Part shown: positions 16,116-25,142 of the stretch, piece after piece | Position numbering within the stretch: position 1 is the stretch's first letter | How the letters are laid out: every line of letters starts with the position of its first letter | Assembly (NCBI GenBank): GCA_963640745.1 | Contig: CAVIBB010000015.1 | Coordinates: 1 to 28,578 of the forward strand | Direction of reading: 5' to 3' | Length of the DNA stretch: 28,578 bases | From: Paratractidigestivibacter sp963640745 | GTDB taxonomy: Bacteria > Actinomycetota > Coriobacteriia > Coriobacteriales > Atopobiaceae | Notes under the pieces: generated by a model | The model's input: only the letters and a program-made list of their open reading frames with translations | Databases searched by the model: none | What the model was told of the DNA's origin: nothing | Program-made: the position numbers and the translations under genes

Positions 16116-16912
16116 TGCTGCTCCTTTCGTGCGGCTATCAGCGTACGCGATGCTGGGTTTCAGTCGTATGAGTAGCTAGTTGCCCGCGACTGAATTACGG
16201 GATGTGAATTCAGGGCGTTCTCAACGGGCACATGTTCTGCTGGACTGGATGGATATCTGTTTCTACGACCGCTGAGGAGGGAGTAATCAGGGGGAGGCGT
16301 AGCGTTGCTTACGCTCAAGATCATGAGTCGTCGCTGGCTGAATCTCTGCCTGCTTTGGGTCTGTTGCTGATTTGGGCTTGTGCTCTGCAGGGTCGGTGTC
16401 CGTCATTCGTATTCGATTGGCGGCGCAGTAGAAACGAGCTTTTCGCCAGTTATAAGGAACACCGTAGCTAATTGCTTAAGCTTATGGCGATTCACGTGTT
16501 CCATCATGGAGTTCTCATGCGCTGAGAAATCTGCCTAAGTGCTGAGCAGCACTCTGTGTCGCTTGAAATGTATAAGCTTGAAAATTGTGCAGTCATGTCG
16601 CTGAAAGCCCTGAGCCTACGTGCCGTCAACCTTATATTCGAAGCTATTTGCTCCGGCGGTCTAATTAACGTCCCCTGCTCCTGTTGCTCTCGTGCCATTG
16701 CCTTTCATTTAGGCGGTTTTCTGCTGACGGATTGGATACATCGAAGGTGACCAAATGATGGGTGCTCATCCGGTTGTTCGTGGAGACAAGGACATCTGCT
16801 GCAAGAAGTTTCTAAAGATGAGGTCTGTGGAGAAAGTTAGTCACGCCAGACCGACGCGATGAAGCCTTCCGTCGATAGTTCTCGTTAATTCACTGGGGTG
16901 AGTCTTATCCTG
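16116..16912. other. Gene-poor intergenic stretch
   Basis: About 800 bp with lower GC than the left flank. Short open frames exist on both strands (up to 79 codons) but none has a ribosome site plus plausible composition. No repeat or tRNA was seen. It separates the frameshifted HTH gene from the tracrRNA terminator and may be decayed coding DNA. Confidence 0.5.
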
Positions 16913-17037
16913 AAAAAGGCTTCCCGAAGGAAGCCTTAGGTGAGTCAAATTGTCCCCTACGGGACGCCTGGGCTAACCCAAGCATTTTTGGCTAAGCCGT
17001 ATTTTGACTCGCAGTGTCGATTTAACTGGTAATCGAC
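16913..17037 (-). ncRNA. tracrRNA of the type II-A CRISPR system
   Basis: Read on the minus strand, the RNA starts with an anti-repeat (17034-17010) that pairs without mismatch with 25 nt of the CRISPR repeat, from CGCAGTGTC to GGTAATC. An AGU bulge and a lower stem follow, in which CAAAAU pairs with repeat GUUUUG. Next come the nexus hairpin GGC-TTA-GCC (16998-16990), a 7-bp stem with one mismatch at 16983-16966, the hairpin GTCCC-GTAG-GGGAC (16965-16952) and a terminator AAGGCTTCC-TTCG-GGAAGCCTT (16937-16916) followed by TTTTT. The 5' end is inferred from an extended -10 (TGC-TAAAGT) at 17052-17044; a longer primary form cannot be excluded. It is divergent from cas9. Confidence 0.92.
17004..17033 (+). 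promoter_or_regulatory. Candidate cas-operon promoter overlapping the tracrRNA anti-repeat
   Basis: TTGACT at 17004-17009 and GGTAAT at 17028-17033, 18 nt apart, form a reasonable sigma-70-type promoter that points to cas9, with a ~35-nt leader. The spacer and -10 are made of the anti-repeat DNA itself, so cas transcription and tracrRNA transcription start in opposite directions over the same bases. Confidence 0.4.
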
Positions 17038-17073
17038 TAGACCACTTTAGCACGCGACGAAGGAGTGCTTGAC

Positions 17074-20000
17074 ATGAATTTGAGAAACTACAGCGGCGAA
17101 TACAACATCGGCTTGGATATGGGAACCGGCTCTGTTGGTTGGGCGGTAACTGACGAGACGGGTAATTTGCTGCACTTCAAGAAACAGCCTACCTGGGGAT
17201 CTAGACTGTTCGATAGCGCTCAGCCGGCCTCAGAGGCGCGCATCCATCGTGGCCAGCGCCGCCGTTACGTCCGCCGTCGCTGGCGCCTCGATCTTCTCCA
17301 GGCCCTTTTCGCAGACGAGATGAACCAGGTTGACCCCACTTTCTTCGAGCGAATCAACCATTCAAGGACCGTTGAGGGCGACCCCATCTTTAACGGCACC
17401 GATTTCACCAAGGCCGACTACTACGACCGCTTCGCGACCATTTACCATCTTCGCAAATGGCTGATGGAGACAGACGAGAAGGCTGACCTGCGGCTTATTT
17501 ACCTCGCGATGCACAATATCGTCAAGCACAGGGGCAACTTCTTGCGCGAAGACGAGAAGAACCTCAAATCGAAGGATGCAAACCCCGTGGCAGGCGCCAA
17601 AGGCCTCTATGAGGCCCTTGCCGATTGGAGCACTTCTCGTGGCTTGGATACGCCTGCGGACAAGAGCGCAAAGCTCGCTAAGGCTCTTCAAAATGACGAC
17701 CGCCTAAACCGTTCGACGTTGGCTCAGGAAATCGCCACGCTTGTCGCCGTTGCAGTCCCCGAAGAGCTCGATCAAAAGAAGTTCTCCCGCGCGCTGGCTA
17801 ACGCGATGGTTGGCCTTTCGGCCGAGTTCAAGGACGTCTTCGGTGATTTCCCCTGCGAGAAGACCAAGATCTCTCTGGGTAATGAAGAGGATCTCGAAAA
17901 GCTCAAGGAAGCCTGCCCCGATGACTGCACGGCTCTGCTCGATGCGCTCTGCGGCGTCTACTCGGCATTTGTCCTCCAGGGGCTTCTCTCCTATGTGCCC
18001 GGCGGCAGCATTTCCGAGAACATGATTGCAAAATATGACCAATACGATAAGGACCTCGAGACCCTCAAGAATCTCGTGCGGGATTACTGCTCCAAGCAGG
18101 ATTACGAGTCCTTCTTCAGGGGGCCGACCTACCATTCATTGGATTCTGCCGACCCCTCCAAGGACTACAGCTACGACAAAGCTCAGGGCTACACGGCGTA
18201 CAACCTGCACAAGACCGGCTACGACGACTTCAAAAAGGAAGTCGTGAAGCGCCTTGGGGAAACCGACGCCGCGGATAACCCCCGTTACGTTGACATGCTC
18301 GCTCGCTTTGATCGTCAGCAGTTCCTGCGCAGGCTTAAGACCAGTGATAACGGCGCCATCTACTACCAGCTCCACTTGGAAGAGCTGCGCGCAATCATCA
18401 AGAACCAGGGCCGTTTCTACCCCTTCCTTAGGCAGGACGCCGAGAAGCTCGAAAGCCTCGTCTCGTTCCGCATTCCCTATTACGTGGGGCCGTTGACGGC
18501 CAAGAATGCCCGCCAGAATTCCCATGGAGAGAATCGCTTCCAGTGGTCTGAGCGCAAGCCCGGTATGGAGGACGCAGTCATCACGCCCTGGAACTGGGAC
18601 CAGGTAATCGACAAAAACAAGAGCGCCGAGAAGTTCATTTTGCGCATGACGGGCGACTGCACGTACCTTGTGGGCAAGAAGACCCTACCCAAGTGCTCTC
18701 TGCTCTACGAGGAGTTCTGTGTTCTCAACGAGCTCAACGGCATGCGTTGGAGCGAAGACGGCGATGATTGGCGCAGGTTCGATGCCGCGCAGCGCGAGGG
18801 CATTATTCGTGACCTGTTCCATAAGACGCGTCGTGTGACTTACAAGAAGATCGCCGATTGGCTTGTGCGCGAGGACGGTGCGATTCATCCTGTCGTGAAA
18901 GGCGGGCAGGGTGAGTCGGCGCTCGAGTCAAAGCTGGGCTCGTTCATATTCTTCACGAAGGACGTCCTGCACGTCGATGACCTTGTCCCGGGCACGAGTC
19001 TCTACCGCGATGTCGAGACAATCATTCTCTGGAACACGCTCTTTGAGGACCGCTCCATTTTGAAGGAGAAGCTCGAGAGCGAGTTCGGTCCGGCTGGTTC
19101 TGGGCTGCTGGATGCCGATCAGATCAAGGCCATCTGCAAGAAACGTCTTACCGGCTGGGGAAGGCTCTCTAAGGAGTTCCTCACCGGACTCAAAGTCGAT
19201 GCTCAGAACGGCCGTAGCGTCTCAATCATGGACGTCCTGCGCGAGGGCAACCCCAACGCCACGCGTCGCAGCGGAGAAACCATGGTCATGATGGAAGCGC
19301 TGCACGACGAGGACCTCGGCTTTCAGAAGGCTATCGATGCGCATAACCGTGCTTACTATGCCGAGCGCGGCGACGCACTGGGTGTCAACGACCTCCCCGG
19401 TTCGCCCGCAATTCGTAGGAGCTTGAACCAGGCAATCCGAATTGTTGACGAGATCGCTGGGATCGCCGGTCATGCGCCCACAAATATCTTTATCGAGACG
19501 ACGAAAGATGACGAGGAAGAGGAAAAGGGTAAGCGCACCAAGAGGCGCTACGACCGGCTCAAAGAAGCGCTCGAGGTCTTTAAGAAAGAGGACCCCAAGA
19601 TTTGGGCCGAGATTAAGGAAACTTCTGCAAACGACCTCGACGAGCGTCTGACCCTTTACTTTATGCAGCGCGGTAAGTGCCTCTACTCCGGCAGGGATAT
19701 CGACATCAACCTGCTTTCGAATACGGATTTGTATGAGGTCGACCACATTATTCCGCGCGCCTATATCAAAGACGACAGCTTTGAGAATAAGGCCCTGGTT
19801 TATCGCGAGGAGAACCAGAGGAAGACGAACGAGCTCCTCATCGACGAGAGCATCAGGCGCAAGATGAGCGACTATTGGCGCTGTCTCCACGATGCCCATC
19901 TCATTGGAGACAAAAAGTTTAATAATCTACTTCGCAGCAGTGTGTCTGAGGGGATGATGAAGGGCTTCGTTGCCCGTCAGCTTGTCGAAACTTCCCAGAT

Positions 20001-21213
20001 GGTGAAGCTTGCCCAGTCGCTGCTCGAGGCGCGCTATGGCGACGCGGGAACGAAGATCGTGCCGGTCAAGGCGAGTATGTCCCACAACCTGCGCGAAGCG
20101 GTCGGTTTCGTTAAGTGCCGCGAAGCAAACGACTACCATCACGCCCACGACGCTTTCCTGGCGTGCCGAATTGGCCTTTTTATCCAAATGAGGCACCCCG
20201 GCATTTATGACAACCCAATTGGCTACACGCGAATGATGCAGCTTTACGTGCGCTCGCAGGCTGCTGTCTTTAACCGTGCCCACGAGATGCCTGGCTCTGC
20301 TGGCTTTGTGGTCAACAGCTTCTTGAGCTCTGGTTTTGATAAGGAGACGGGCGAGGTCTTCAAAGACGAGTGGGATGCCGAGGCACAGGTCGAAGGCATG
20401 CGCCGCACTCTCAATTATCGCCAGTGCTATATCACCAGGATGCCTTATGTTGATACGGGCGTCCTGTGGGATGCCAATCCTATCTCTAAGCGAAAGAATC
20501 CCAAGATCGCTCTTAAGGCGGGGCTGGACCCTTCGGTGTTTGGCGGTTACAGCACCAAGAAAGCGGCATATTTCTTTATTTACGAGGCGACCGATAAACG
20601 AGGTGGGCATGTTCTTAAACTTGCCATGCTTCCGGTATACGCGCTAAAGAGCGTAGCTTGCGATAGTCAGAAGCTCGTGGATTATGCGGCCGGTGTTGCT
20701 TCCGAGCAGGGTCTTACGCTGGTAAGTATCAAGGCAAGTCGAATTTTAAAGAATCAGCTGGTAGAGATAGACGACAGCCGGCTTTACGTCACTGCGGAAC
20801 AGGAGATGAAAAGCGGTTCTCAGTTGGCATTTTCTCTGCCAGAAATCGAGCTAATCGATAGTATTCTCAATCACGGAATTGCTGCTGACGAAGCGCTTGA
20901 ATCCGCTTACTCGATTCTTTCTCAGCGGTTCTCTGAGTGCAAATGCGGGATGCTTGCAGAGAGCCTTTCGCTGGGCTCCCATTTCGATTTGTTCAAAGCT
21001 CTTTCATCTGATGAAAAGCGTGATTTGATCGGCAAGCTGGTTTTGCTCAGCCTCGGATCCAAGAAATCCGTTTCAGTGAACCTAAGCAAAATCGGCGGGG
21101 GGAAGGCAGCGGGCAGGCTGCGACCCGCCAGGACTTCAGTGCCAGAGGACTTCTACATCATCGACCAGTCCGTGACGGGCATGTTTGAGAGGAGGACCCG
21201 TGTCGGGCTTTAG
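17074..21213 (+). CDS. cas9: CRISPR-associated endonuclease Cas9 (type II-A)
   Basis: This 1379-residue dual-RNA-guided nuclease has all catalytic residues visible. RuvC-I has Asp15 in NIGLDMGTGSVGWAV. The Arg-rich bridge helix lies at about 56-80 (RRRYVRRRWRLD). The REC lobe follows. RuvC-II has Glu808 in NIFIETTKDD, and HNH has His891 in YEVDHIIPRA with NKALV and ENQRKTN. RuvC-III is HHAHDA with Asp1026. The C-terminal ~330 residues form the wedge and PAM-interacting domain. Size matches type II-A Cas9 (about 1370-1400). The ATG at 17074 is preferred over a GTG at 17065 because AAGGAG ends 8 nt before it and the GTG lies inside that site. The C-terminus overlaps the cas1 start by 14 nt. Base composition is less GC-rich than the metabolic genes to the left, which fits horizontal acquisition. 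PAM cannot be read from the protein. Confidence 0.98.
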   Translation: MNLRNYSGEYNIGLDMGTGSVGWAVTDETGNLLHFKKQPTWGSRLFDSAQPASEARIHRGQRRRYVRRRWRLDLLQALFADEMNQVDPTFFERINHSRTVEGDPIFNGTDFTKADYYDRFATIYHLRKWLMETDEKADLRLIYLAMHNIVKHRGNFLREDEKNLKSKDANPVAGAKGLYEALADWSTSRGLDTPADKSAKLAKALQNDDRLNRSTLAQEIATLVAVAVPEELDQKKFSRALANAMVGLSAEFKDVFGDFPCEKTKISLGNEEDLEKLKEACPDDCTALLDALCGVYSAFVLQGLLSYVPGGSISENMIAKYDQYDKDLETLKNLVRDYCSKQDYESFFRGPTYHSLDSADPSKDYSYDKAQGYTAYNLHKTGYDDFKKEVVKRLGETDAADNPRYVDMLARFDRQQFLRRLKTSDNGAIYYQLHLEELRAIIKNQGRFYPFLRQDAEKLESLVSFRIPYYVGPLTAKNARQNSHGENRFQWSERKPGMEDAVITPWNWDQVIDKNKSAEKFILRMTGDCTYLVGKKTLPKCSLLYEEFCVLNELNGMRWSEDGDDWRRFDAAQREGIIRDLFHKTRRVTYKKIADWLVREDGAIHPVVKGGQGESALESKLGSFIFFTKDVLHVDDLVPGTSLYRDVETIILWNTLFEDRSILKEKLESEFGPAGSGLLDADQIKAICKKRLTGWGRLSKEFLTGLKVDAQNGRSVSIMDVLREGNPNATRRSGETMVMMEALHDEDLGFQKAIDAHNRAYYAERGDALGVNDLPGSPAIRRSLNQAIRIVDEIAGIAGHAPTNIFIETTKDDEEEEKGKRTKRRYDRLKEALEVFKKEDPKIWAEIKETSANDLDERLTLYFMQRGKCLYSGRDIDINLLSNTDLYEVDHIIPRAYIKDDSFENKALVYREENQRKTNELLIDESIRRKMSDYWRCLHDAHLIGDKKFNNLLRSSVSEGMMKGFVARQLVETSQMVKLAQSLLEARYGDAGTKIVPVKASMSHNLREAVGFVKCREANDYHHAHDAFLACRIGLFIQMRHPGIYDNPIGYTRMMQLYVRSQAAVFNRAHEMPGSAGFVVNSFLSSGFDKETGEVFKDEWDAEAQVEGMRRTLNYRQCYITRMPYVDTGVLWDANPISKRKNPKIALKAGLDPSVFGGYSTKKAAYFFIYEATDKRGGHVLKLAMLPVYALKSVACDSQKLVDYAAGVASEQGLTLVSIKASRILKNQLVEIDDSRLYVTAEQEMKSGSQLAFSLPEIELIDSILNHGIAADEALESAYSILSQRFSECKCGMLAESLSLGSHFDLFKALSSDEKRDLIGKLVLLSLGSKKSVSVNLSKIGGGKAAGRLRPARTSVPEDFYIIDQSVTGMFERRTRVGL

Positions 21214-22081
21214 GCATATCGTCATAGAGAGCCCTTGCAAGCTGTCGTACAAGGGCGGCTATATGGTTGTTCGCAAGGAAGACGACACGGTCAAGGTGCA
21301 TCTTTCCGAGTTTCAGACCTTGGTGCTGCATACAAACCAGGTGTTCATCAGCGCATATTTGATGTCTGAACTCGCAAAGGCAAAGATATCGCTCGTCATC
21401 TCCGACGAGCGTCATGATCCCATTGGTCAATACCTGCCTCTTTACGGCGCTCATAATACGAGCAGCCGTATTGACGAGCAGTTCGAGTGGGGTCCGGTCG
21501 CCAAGAAGCAGGTATGGCAGCGCCTCGTCAAAGATAAAATCTCCCATCAGGCGCGTGTGCTGAGCTTGAGGGCACGCGAGGAAGATGCCCTGCAGCTCGA
21601 GAAAGTCGCCGCTGACGTTCGCTCCGGGGATTCAACCAAACGTGAGGCGCATGCTGCGAGGGTGTACTTCCGCTCTCTGTTTGGCCCCGACTTCTCTCGG
21701 GACGACGAGATACCGATTAATGCTGCGCTCAACTACGGCTATGCCCTGCTCCTTTCGGCCGTGAACCGTGAAATCGTCGCCAGGGGGTATCTGACGCAGC
21801 ACGGTATCTGTCACCGCAACGAGTACAACCAGTTCAATTTGAGCTGCGACCTTATGGAGCCGTTCAGGCCCATAGTCGACCGCATAGTCTTCGACAACGT
21901 CAACGGAGACTTTACAAAGGACGATAAGCTCATGCTGGTAGACATGCTTAACCAGACGATTGCGTATAAAGGAGGATCCTACAGAGTTTCCTCGGTGATA
22001 TCTCTCTATACCAAAGATTGCCTTGATGCGTTGTCCAAGCGCCTCTCGGTGGACGCGATCGAAGCGTTCGATGTCGTATGA
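21200..22081 (+). CDS. cas1: CRISPR integrase Cas1 (type II)
   Basis: The 293-residue protein starts MSGFRHIVIESPCKLSYKGG, aligning with type II Cas1 N-termini. It carries the metal-site residues in REAHAARVYF (Glu) and in QHGICHRNEYNQFNLSCDLM (His and later acidic residue), followed by EPFRPIVD. With Cas2 it integrates new spacers at the leader end. The GTG at 21200 was chosen because GAGGAGG lies just before it and the N-terminus then matches the family; a TTG at 21185 is the alternative. It overlaps cas9 by 14 nt and cas2 by 4 nt, so translation is coupled. Confidence 0.96.
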   Translation: MSGFRHIVIESPCKLSYKGGYMVVRKEDDTVKVHLSEFQTLVLHTNQVFISAYLMSELAKAKISLVISDERHDPIGQYLPLYGAHNTSSRIDEQFEWGPVAKKQVWQRLVKDKISHQARVLSLRAREEDALQLEKVAADVRSGDSTKREAHAARVYFRSLFGPDFSRDDEIPINAALNYGYALLLSAVNREIVARGYLTQHGICHRNEYNQFNLSCDLMEPFRPIVDRIVFDNVNGDFTKDDKLMLVDMLNQTIAYKGGSYRVSSVISLYTKDCLDALSKRLSVDAIEAFDVV

Positions 22082-22413
22082 GCGAGACGGGGAGAAGTCG
22101 CTTCATGAGACTTATATGCTTCTTTGATCTTCCGACAGAGACGGCCAAGGAACGCAAGGATTACCGGCTTTTCAGGAAGTTTCTGCTCAAGGATGGGTAC
22201 TTGCCGCTGCAGGAGTCCGTTTATGCCAAGCTCGTCATAAACGAGGGGGCCGCAGGCTACGCGGTGGCGAGAATGCGCAAGAACCGTCCGCCCAAAGGGC
22301 TTGTACAGGTGCTGAAGGTTTCGGAGGCCCAGTTCGCGACGATGGAGTACGTAACGGGCAATCGAGAGGCGTATGACGAGCTCGATACGGTGGAGGAGTT
22401 GTTGGTCCTATGA
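22078..22413 (+). CDS. cas2: CRISPR adaptation protein Cas2
   Basis: The 111-residue ferredoxin-fold protein contains the Cas2 core MRLICFFDLPTETAKERKDY, with the conserved Asp at the end of the first strand, and the KPPK-like RPPKGLVQVL strand. The ATG at 22078 overlaps the cas1 stop (ATGA). An internal ATG at 22105 with GGGGAGAAG upstream would give a 102-residue form closer to the usual Cas2 start, so the true start is uncertain. Cas2 bridges two Cas1 dimers in the spacer integration complex. Confidence 0.95.
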   Translation: MSETGRSRFMRLICFFDLPTETAKERKDYRLFRKFLLKDGYLPLQESVYAKLVINEGAAGYAVARMRKNRPPKGLVQVLKVSEAQFATMEYVTGNREAYDELDTVEELLVL

Positions 22414-23090
22414 AGCTCGTATTTTCTGGGCTGGATGAACCGATCGAGCTGGTCCCGGGCGAGTGCGCAACGCTTGAGGTTGCCAATAGGACGTTGTTCA
22501 CAAGGCTCGTCCAGTCGTTAATGTCAGGGGAGGGAAGATTTGCTCAAGAGCCTTATTCCTTGTGGGAAGGGGATAGCGAGCTAGCCACAAAAGAGGCTCT
22601 GCTCGTCATCGATAATCCTCTTCGTTTGCCGTGGGACGATCGTGGCCTAATGGGGCAGGTGGTCAAGAAGATTGAGCGTGAGTTCTTGGAGGACGAGGAC
22701 CTGCGTCAGGCAATCGAAGGCTTTCAGCGCGCGATGGAAGTACAGCTGATGACGCTGGGGCTGGGAATGAATGCTGATTTTGGTTGTTGTCAAGAATGGG
22801 AACTTAAGCGTTACCTGAAGTTTCTCGGCTTTGGTGTAAGCTACCAAGAGACAAAGACGTTCCTTGACAACTTGTTGAATTTCATGTCTTTAGCTCTTGA
22901 CGCGGGAGACAAGAGAACTTTTGTGTTCGTGAACCTTAAAACATTTTTGTCAGAAAATGATTTTGAAAGCTTTCTTGAGCAGGTGTTTTTTCAAAAATCT
23001 CGTATTATGCTTTTGGAATGCGCGCATGACGAGCATGGGTATGCACACGAACAAAAAAGGGTTGTTGACCTGCATTTTATTGAGAGCTGA
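22410..23090 (+). CDS. csn2: Csn2, type II-A adaptation protein
   Basis: This 226-residue protein begins MKLVFSGLDEPIELVPGECA and has the length and alpha/beta pattern of canonical Csn2. These proteins form Ca2+-dependent tetrameric rings that slide on DNA ends and are required for spacer acquisition in type II-A systems. Its presence fixes the subtype as II-A. The ATG overlaps the cas2 stop (ATGA). Its composition is the most AT-rich of the operon and differs clearly from the GC-rich metabolic genes, as in Firmicute relatives. Only 55 nt separate its stop from the first repeat. Confidence 0.93.
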   Translation: MKLVFSGLDEPIELVPGECATLEVANRTLFTRLVQSLMSGEGRFAQEPYSLWEGDSELATKEALLVIDNPLRLPWDDRGLMGQVVKKIEREFLEDEDLRQAIEGFQRAMEVQLMTLGLGMNADFGCCQEWELKRYLKFLGFGVSYQETKTFLDNLLNFMSLALDAGDKRTFVFVNLKTFLSENDFESFLEQVFFQKSRIMLLECAHDEHGYAHEQKRVVDLHFIES

Positions 23091-23145
23091 GAAACATCTG
23101 CCAGTTAGCTCGACCGTCCTTTGCAGTGGGGAATTTACGTCAATG
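23091..23145 (+). promoter_or_regulatory. CRISPR leader
   Basis: The 55 nt between csn2 and the first repeat end in TTACGTCAATG and should hold the Cas1-Cas2-Csn2 docking site. It is short for a leader, so array transcription may start inside csn2 or come from the cas promoter. The degenerate repeat at the far end confirms that this is the leader side. Confidence 0.6.
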
Positions 23146-24885
23146 GTTTTGGCGCAGTGTCGATTTAACTGGTAATCAAACCGTCGGAAAGCGCGTTTGC
23201 GACCTTAATAGTTTTGGCGCAGTGTCGATTTAACTGGTAATCAAACCGGACTCGTGGATGAGCATCCAGCAGGCGGTTTTGGCGCAGTGTCGATTTAACT
23301 GGTAATCAAACGATGTCGTGCTCAAGCATCCACGGAAGGCCGTTTTGGCGCAGTGTCGATTTAACTGGTAATCAAACCTGTGCGAGGGCCACGCGCACGC
23401 CCGCGCGTTTTGGCGCAGTGTCGATTTAACTGGTAATCAAACGCGTGCTCGCCAGCATCGCCACCGCCGCCGTTTTGGCGCAGTGTCGATTTAACTGGTA
23501 ATCAAACAGGCCTTCGCCGGGGCCGTGTCGCTGGTGGTTTTGGCGCAGTGTCGATTTAACTGGTAATCAAACGCGAGCATCTGCACGGCCATAACGACGG
23601 CGGTTTTGGCGCAGTGTCGATTTAACTGGTAATCAAACAGCTCGCCGCCAACATAACCGCAGTGCTCGTTTTGGCGCAGTGTCGATTTAACTGGTAATCA
23701 AACTTCCTTATAGTGAGGTAGCGATTGGCGGTGGTTTTGGCGCAGTGTCGATTTAACTGGTAATCAAACCTATACTTTTGATACCTCCTATGAAGCCGAG
23801 TTTTGGCGCAGTGTCGATTTAACTGGTAATCAAACCAGGCGGCGCAGAGCAGCACGAGGTTTCCGTTTTGGCGCAGTGTCGATTTAACTGGTAATCAAAC
23901 GATGCCTGGCGTCGAGATAATATAGCCTCCGTTTTGGCGCAGTGTCGATTTAACTGGTAATCAAACTCCTCCCGGCTCAAGCCTACCTGCAGCGCGGTTT
24001 TGGCGCAGTGTCGATTTAACTGGTAATCAAACTCGTCTGGTTTATACTCGGTTTTGATATAGTTTTGGCGCAGTGTCGATTTAACTGGTAATCAAACTGG
24101 AATGACGATCCCGAGTCCACCATTGCGTTTTGGCGCAGTGTCGATTTAACTGGTAATCAAACGAGCAACGGCCTGGGCATCGGCGGGATTGCGTTTTGGC
24201 GCAGTGTCGATTTAACTGGTAATCAAACCTGTCGCCGGACGCATCCGGTTGGTGCCGTGTTTTGGCGCAGTGTCGATTTAACTGGTAATCAAACTTGGGG
24301 GGGTCGTAGTATCCCCCCAATTGTGTTTTGGCGCAGTGTCGATTTAACTGGTAATCAAACTTGCGACCATTCAGACTGGAAGCAATCTCCGTTTTGGCGC
24401 AGTGTCGATTTAACTGGTAATCAAACATCCGCGAGCGCAACCAGCTGCACGAGACGTTTTGGCGCAGTGTCGATTTAACTGGTAATCAAACTAGGTGGCC
24501 ACGGCGGCGTAGCCGGTGCCGTTTTGGCGCAGTGTCGATTTAACTGGTAATCAAACCGTATTGTGATAGACAAATTCCACGTTCTCGTTTTGGCGCAGTG
24601 TCGATTTAACTGGTAATCAAACTAGAACTCGAGCGCGACTTGCGCGGCGTAGGTTTTGGCGCAGTGTCGATTTAACTGGTAATCAAACGAAGTTCCTTGA
24701 GCCATTGTCGTTTAATTAGTTTTGGCGCAGTGTCGATTTAACTGGTAATCAAACTACCCTATACCATGCCGTTTAGGCTACGCGGTTTTGGCGCAGTGTC
24801 GATTTAACTGGTAATCAAACGAAGTGTTGGACAGCTACATATTCAGCGTGTTTTGGCGCAGTGTCGATTTAACTGGTAACTAAAC
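23146..24885 (+). CRISPR. Type II-A CRISPR array, 27 repeats and 26 spacers
   Basis: The 36-bp repeat starts GTTTTGGCGCAGTGTCG and ends CTGGTAATCAAAC. All copies are identical except the last (24850-24885), which has CT for TC near the 3' end (GGTAACTAAAC). Spacers are 29 or 30 nt and no two look alike. The GTTTT start, the tracrRNA complementarity and the degenerate last copy all give plus-strand transcription, with guides lying 5' of each repeat in the mature crRNA. Spacer 18 (24295-24324) is itself a near-perfect hairpin. Spacer 14 ends in a GTTTTGATATA segment just before the next GTTTTGG. Twenty-six spacers imply an active or recently active adaptation module. Confidence 0.99.
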
Positions 24886-24898
24886 CGAATTTGAGGGG

Positions 24899-25101
24899 TT
24901 GCTGGGAATCGGTTTGCAAACGCGCAGGTCAGACGGGGTGATTTTTGCGCGAGCCTTCGTCTCCTGGCCAGGTGTGTACAAAAGTGGTACAAATCGTTCT
25001 CGAGTTTGTATCGGGGCTGGCTTCTCTGCCTGGTATTGCTGCCGTTCTACCCGCTCGTGCTTCTCTTCTGGAAGCTCGACGGCCTGGGGGGCCGCAAGTA
25101 A
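24899..25101 (+). pseudogene. Remnant: C-terminal tail of an unidentified membrane protein
   Basis: After an in-frame TGA 8 nt past the last array repeat, the frame is open to TAA at 25099-25101. It encodes a basic stretch (QKWYKSFSSLYRGW) followed by a strong hydrophobic helix (LLCLVLLPFYPLVLLFW) and KLDGLGGRK. There is no usable start codon, but a strong terminator follows at once, as for a real 3' gene end. I read it as the tail of a gene whose 5' part was lost where the array now ends. Family not recognised. Confidence 0.4.
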
Positions 25102-25138
25102 GGAAGGGCCGACGGATCCGCCGCCGGCCCTTCCTTTT
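25100..25138 (+). terminator. Terminator after the membrane-protein remnant / array
   Basis: AAGGAAGGGCC (25100-25110) pairs with GGCCCTTCCTT (25126-25136) and is followed by TTTT. It may also end the CRISPR precursor transcript. Confidence 0.75.
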
Positions 25139-25142
25139 GCGT

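Noticed and set aside
16232..16750. Two short plus-strand frames (79 and 64 codons) upstream of the tracrRNA
   Set aside because: No ribosome site, Cys/Trp-rich unlikely composition, no recognisable motif.
23622..24440. Minus-strand open frames with repeated FDYQLNRHCAKT peptides
   Set aside because: These are translations of the CRISPR repeat, not proteins.
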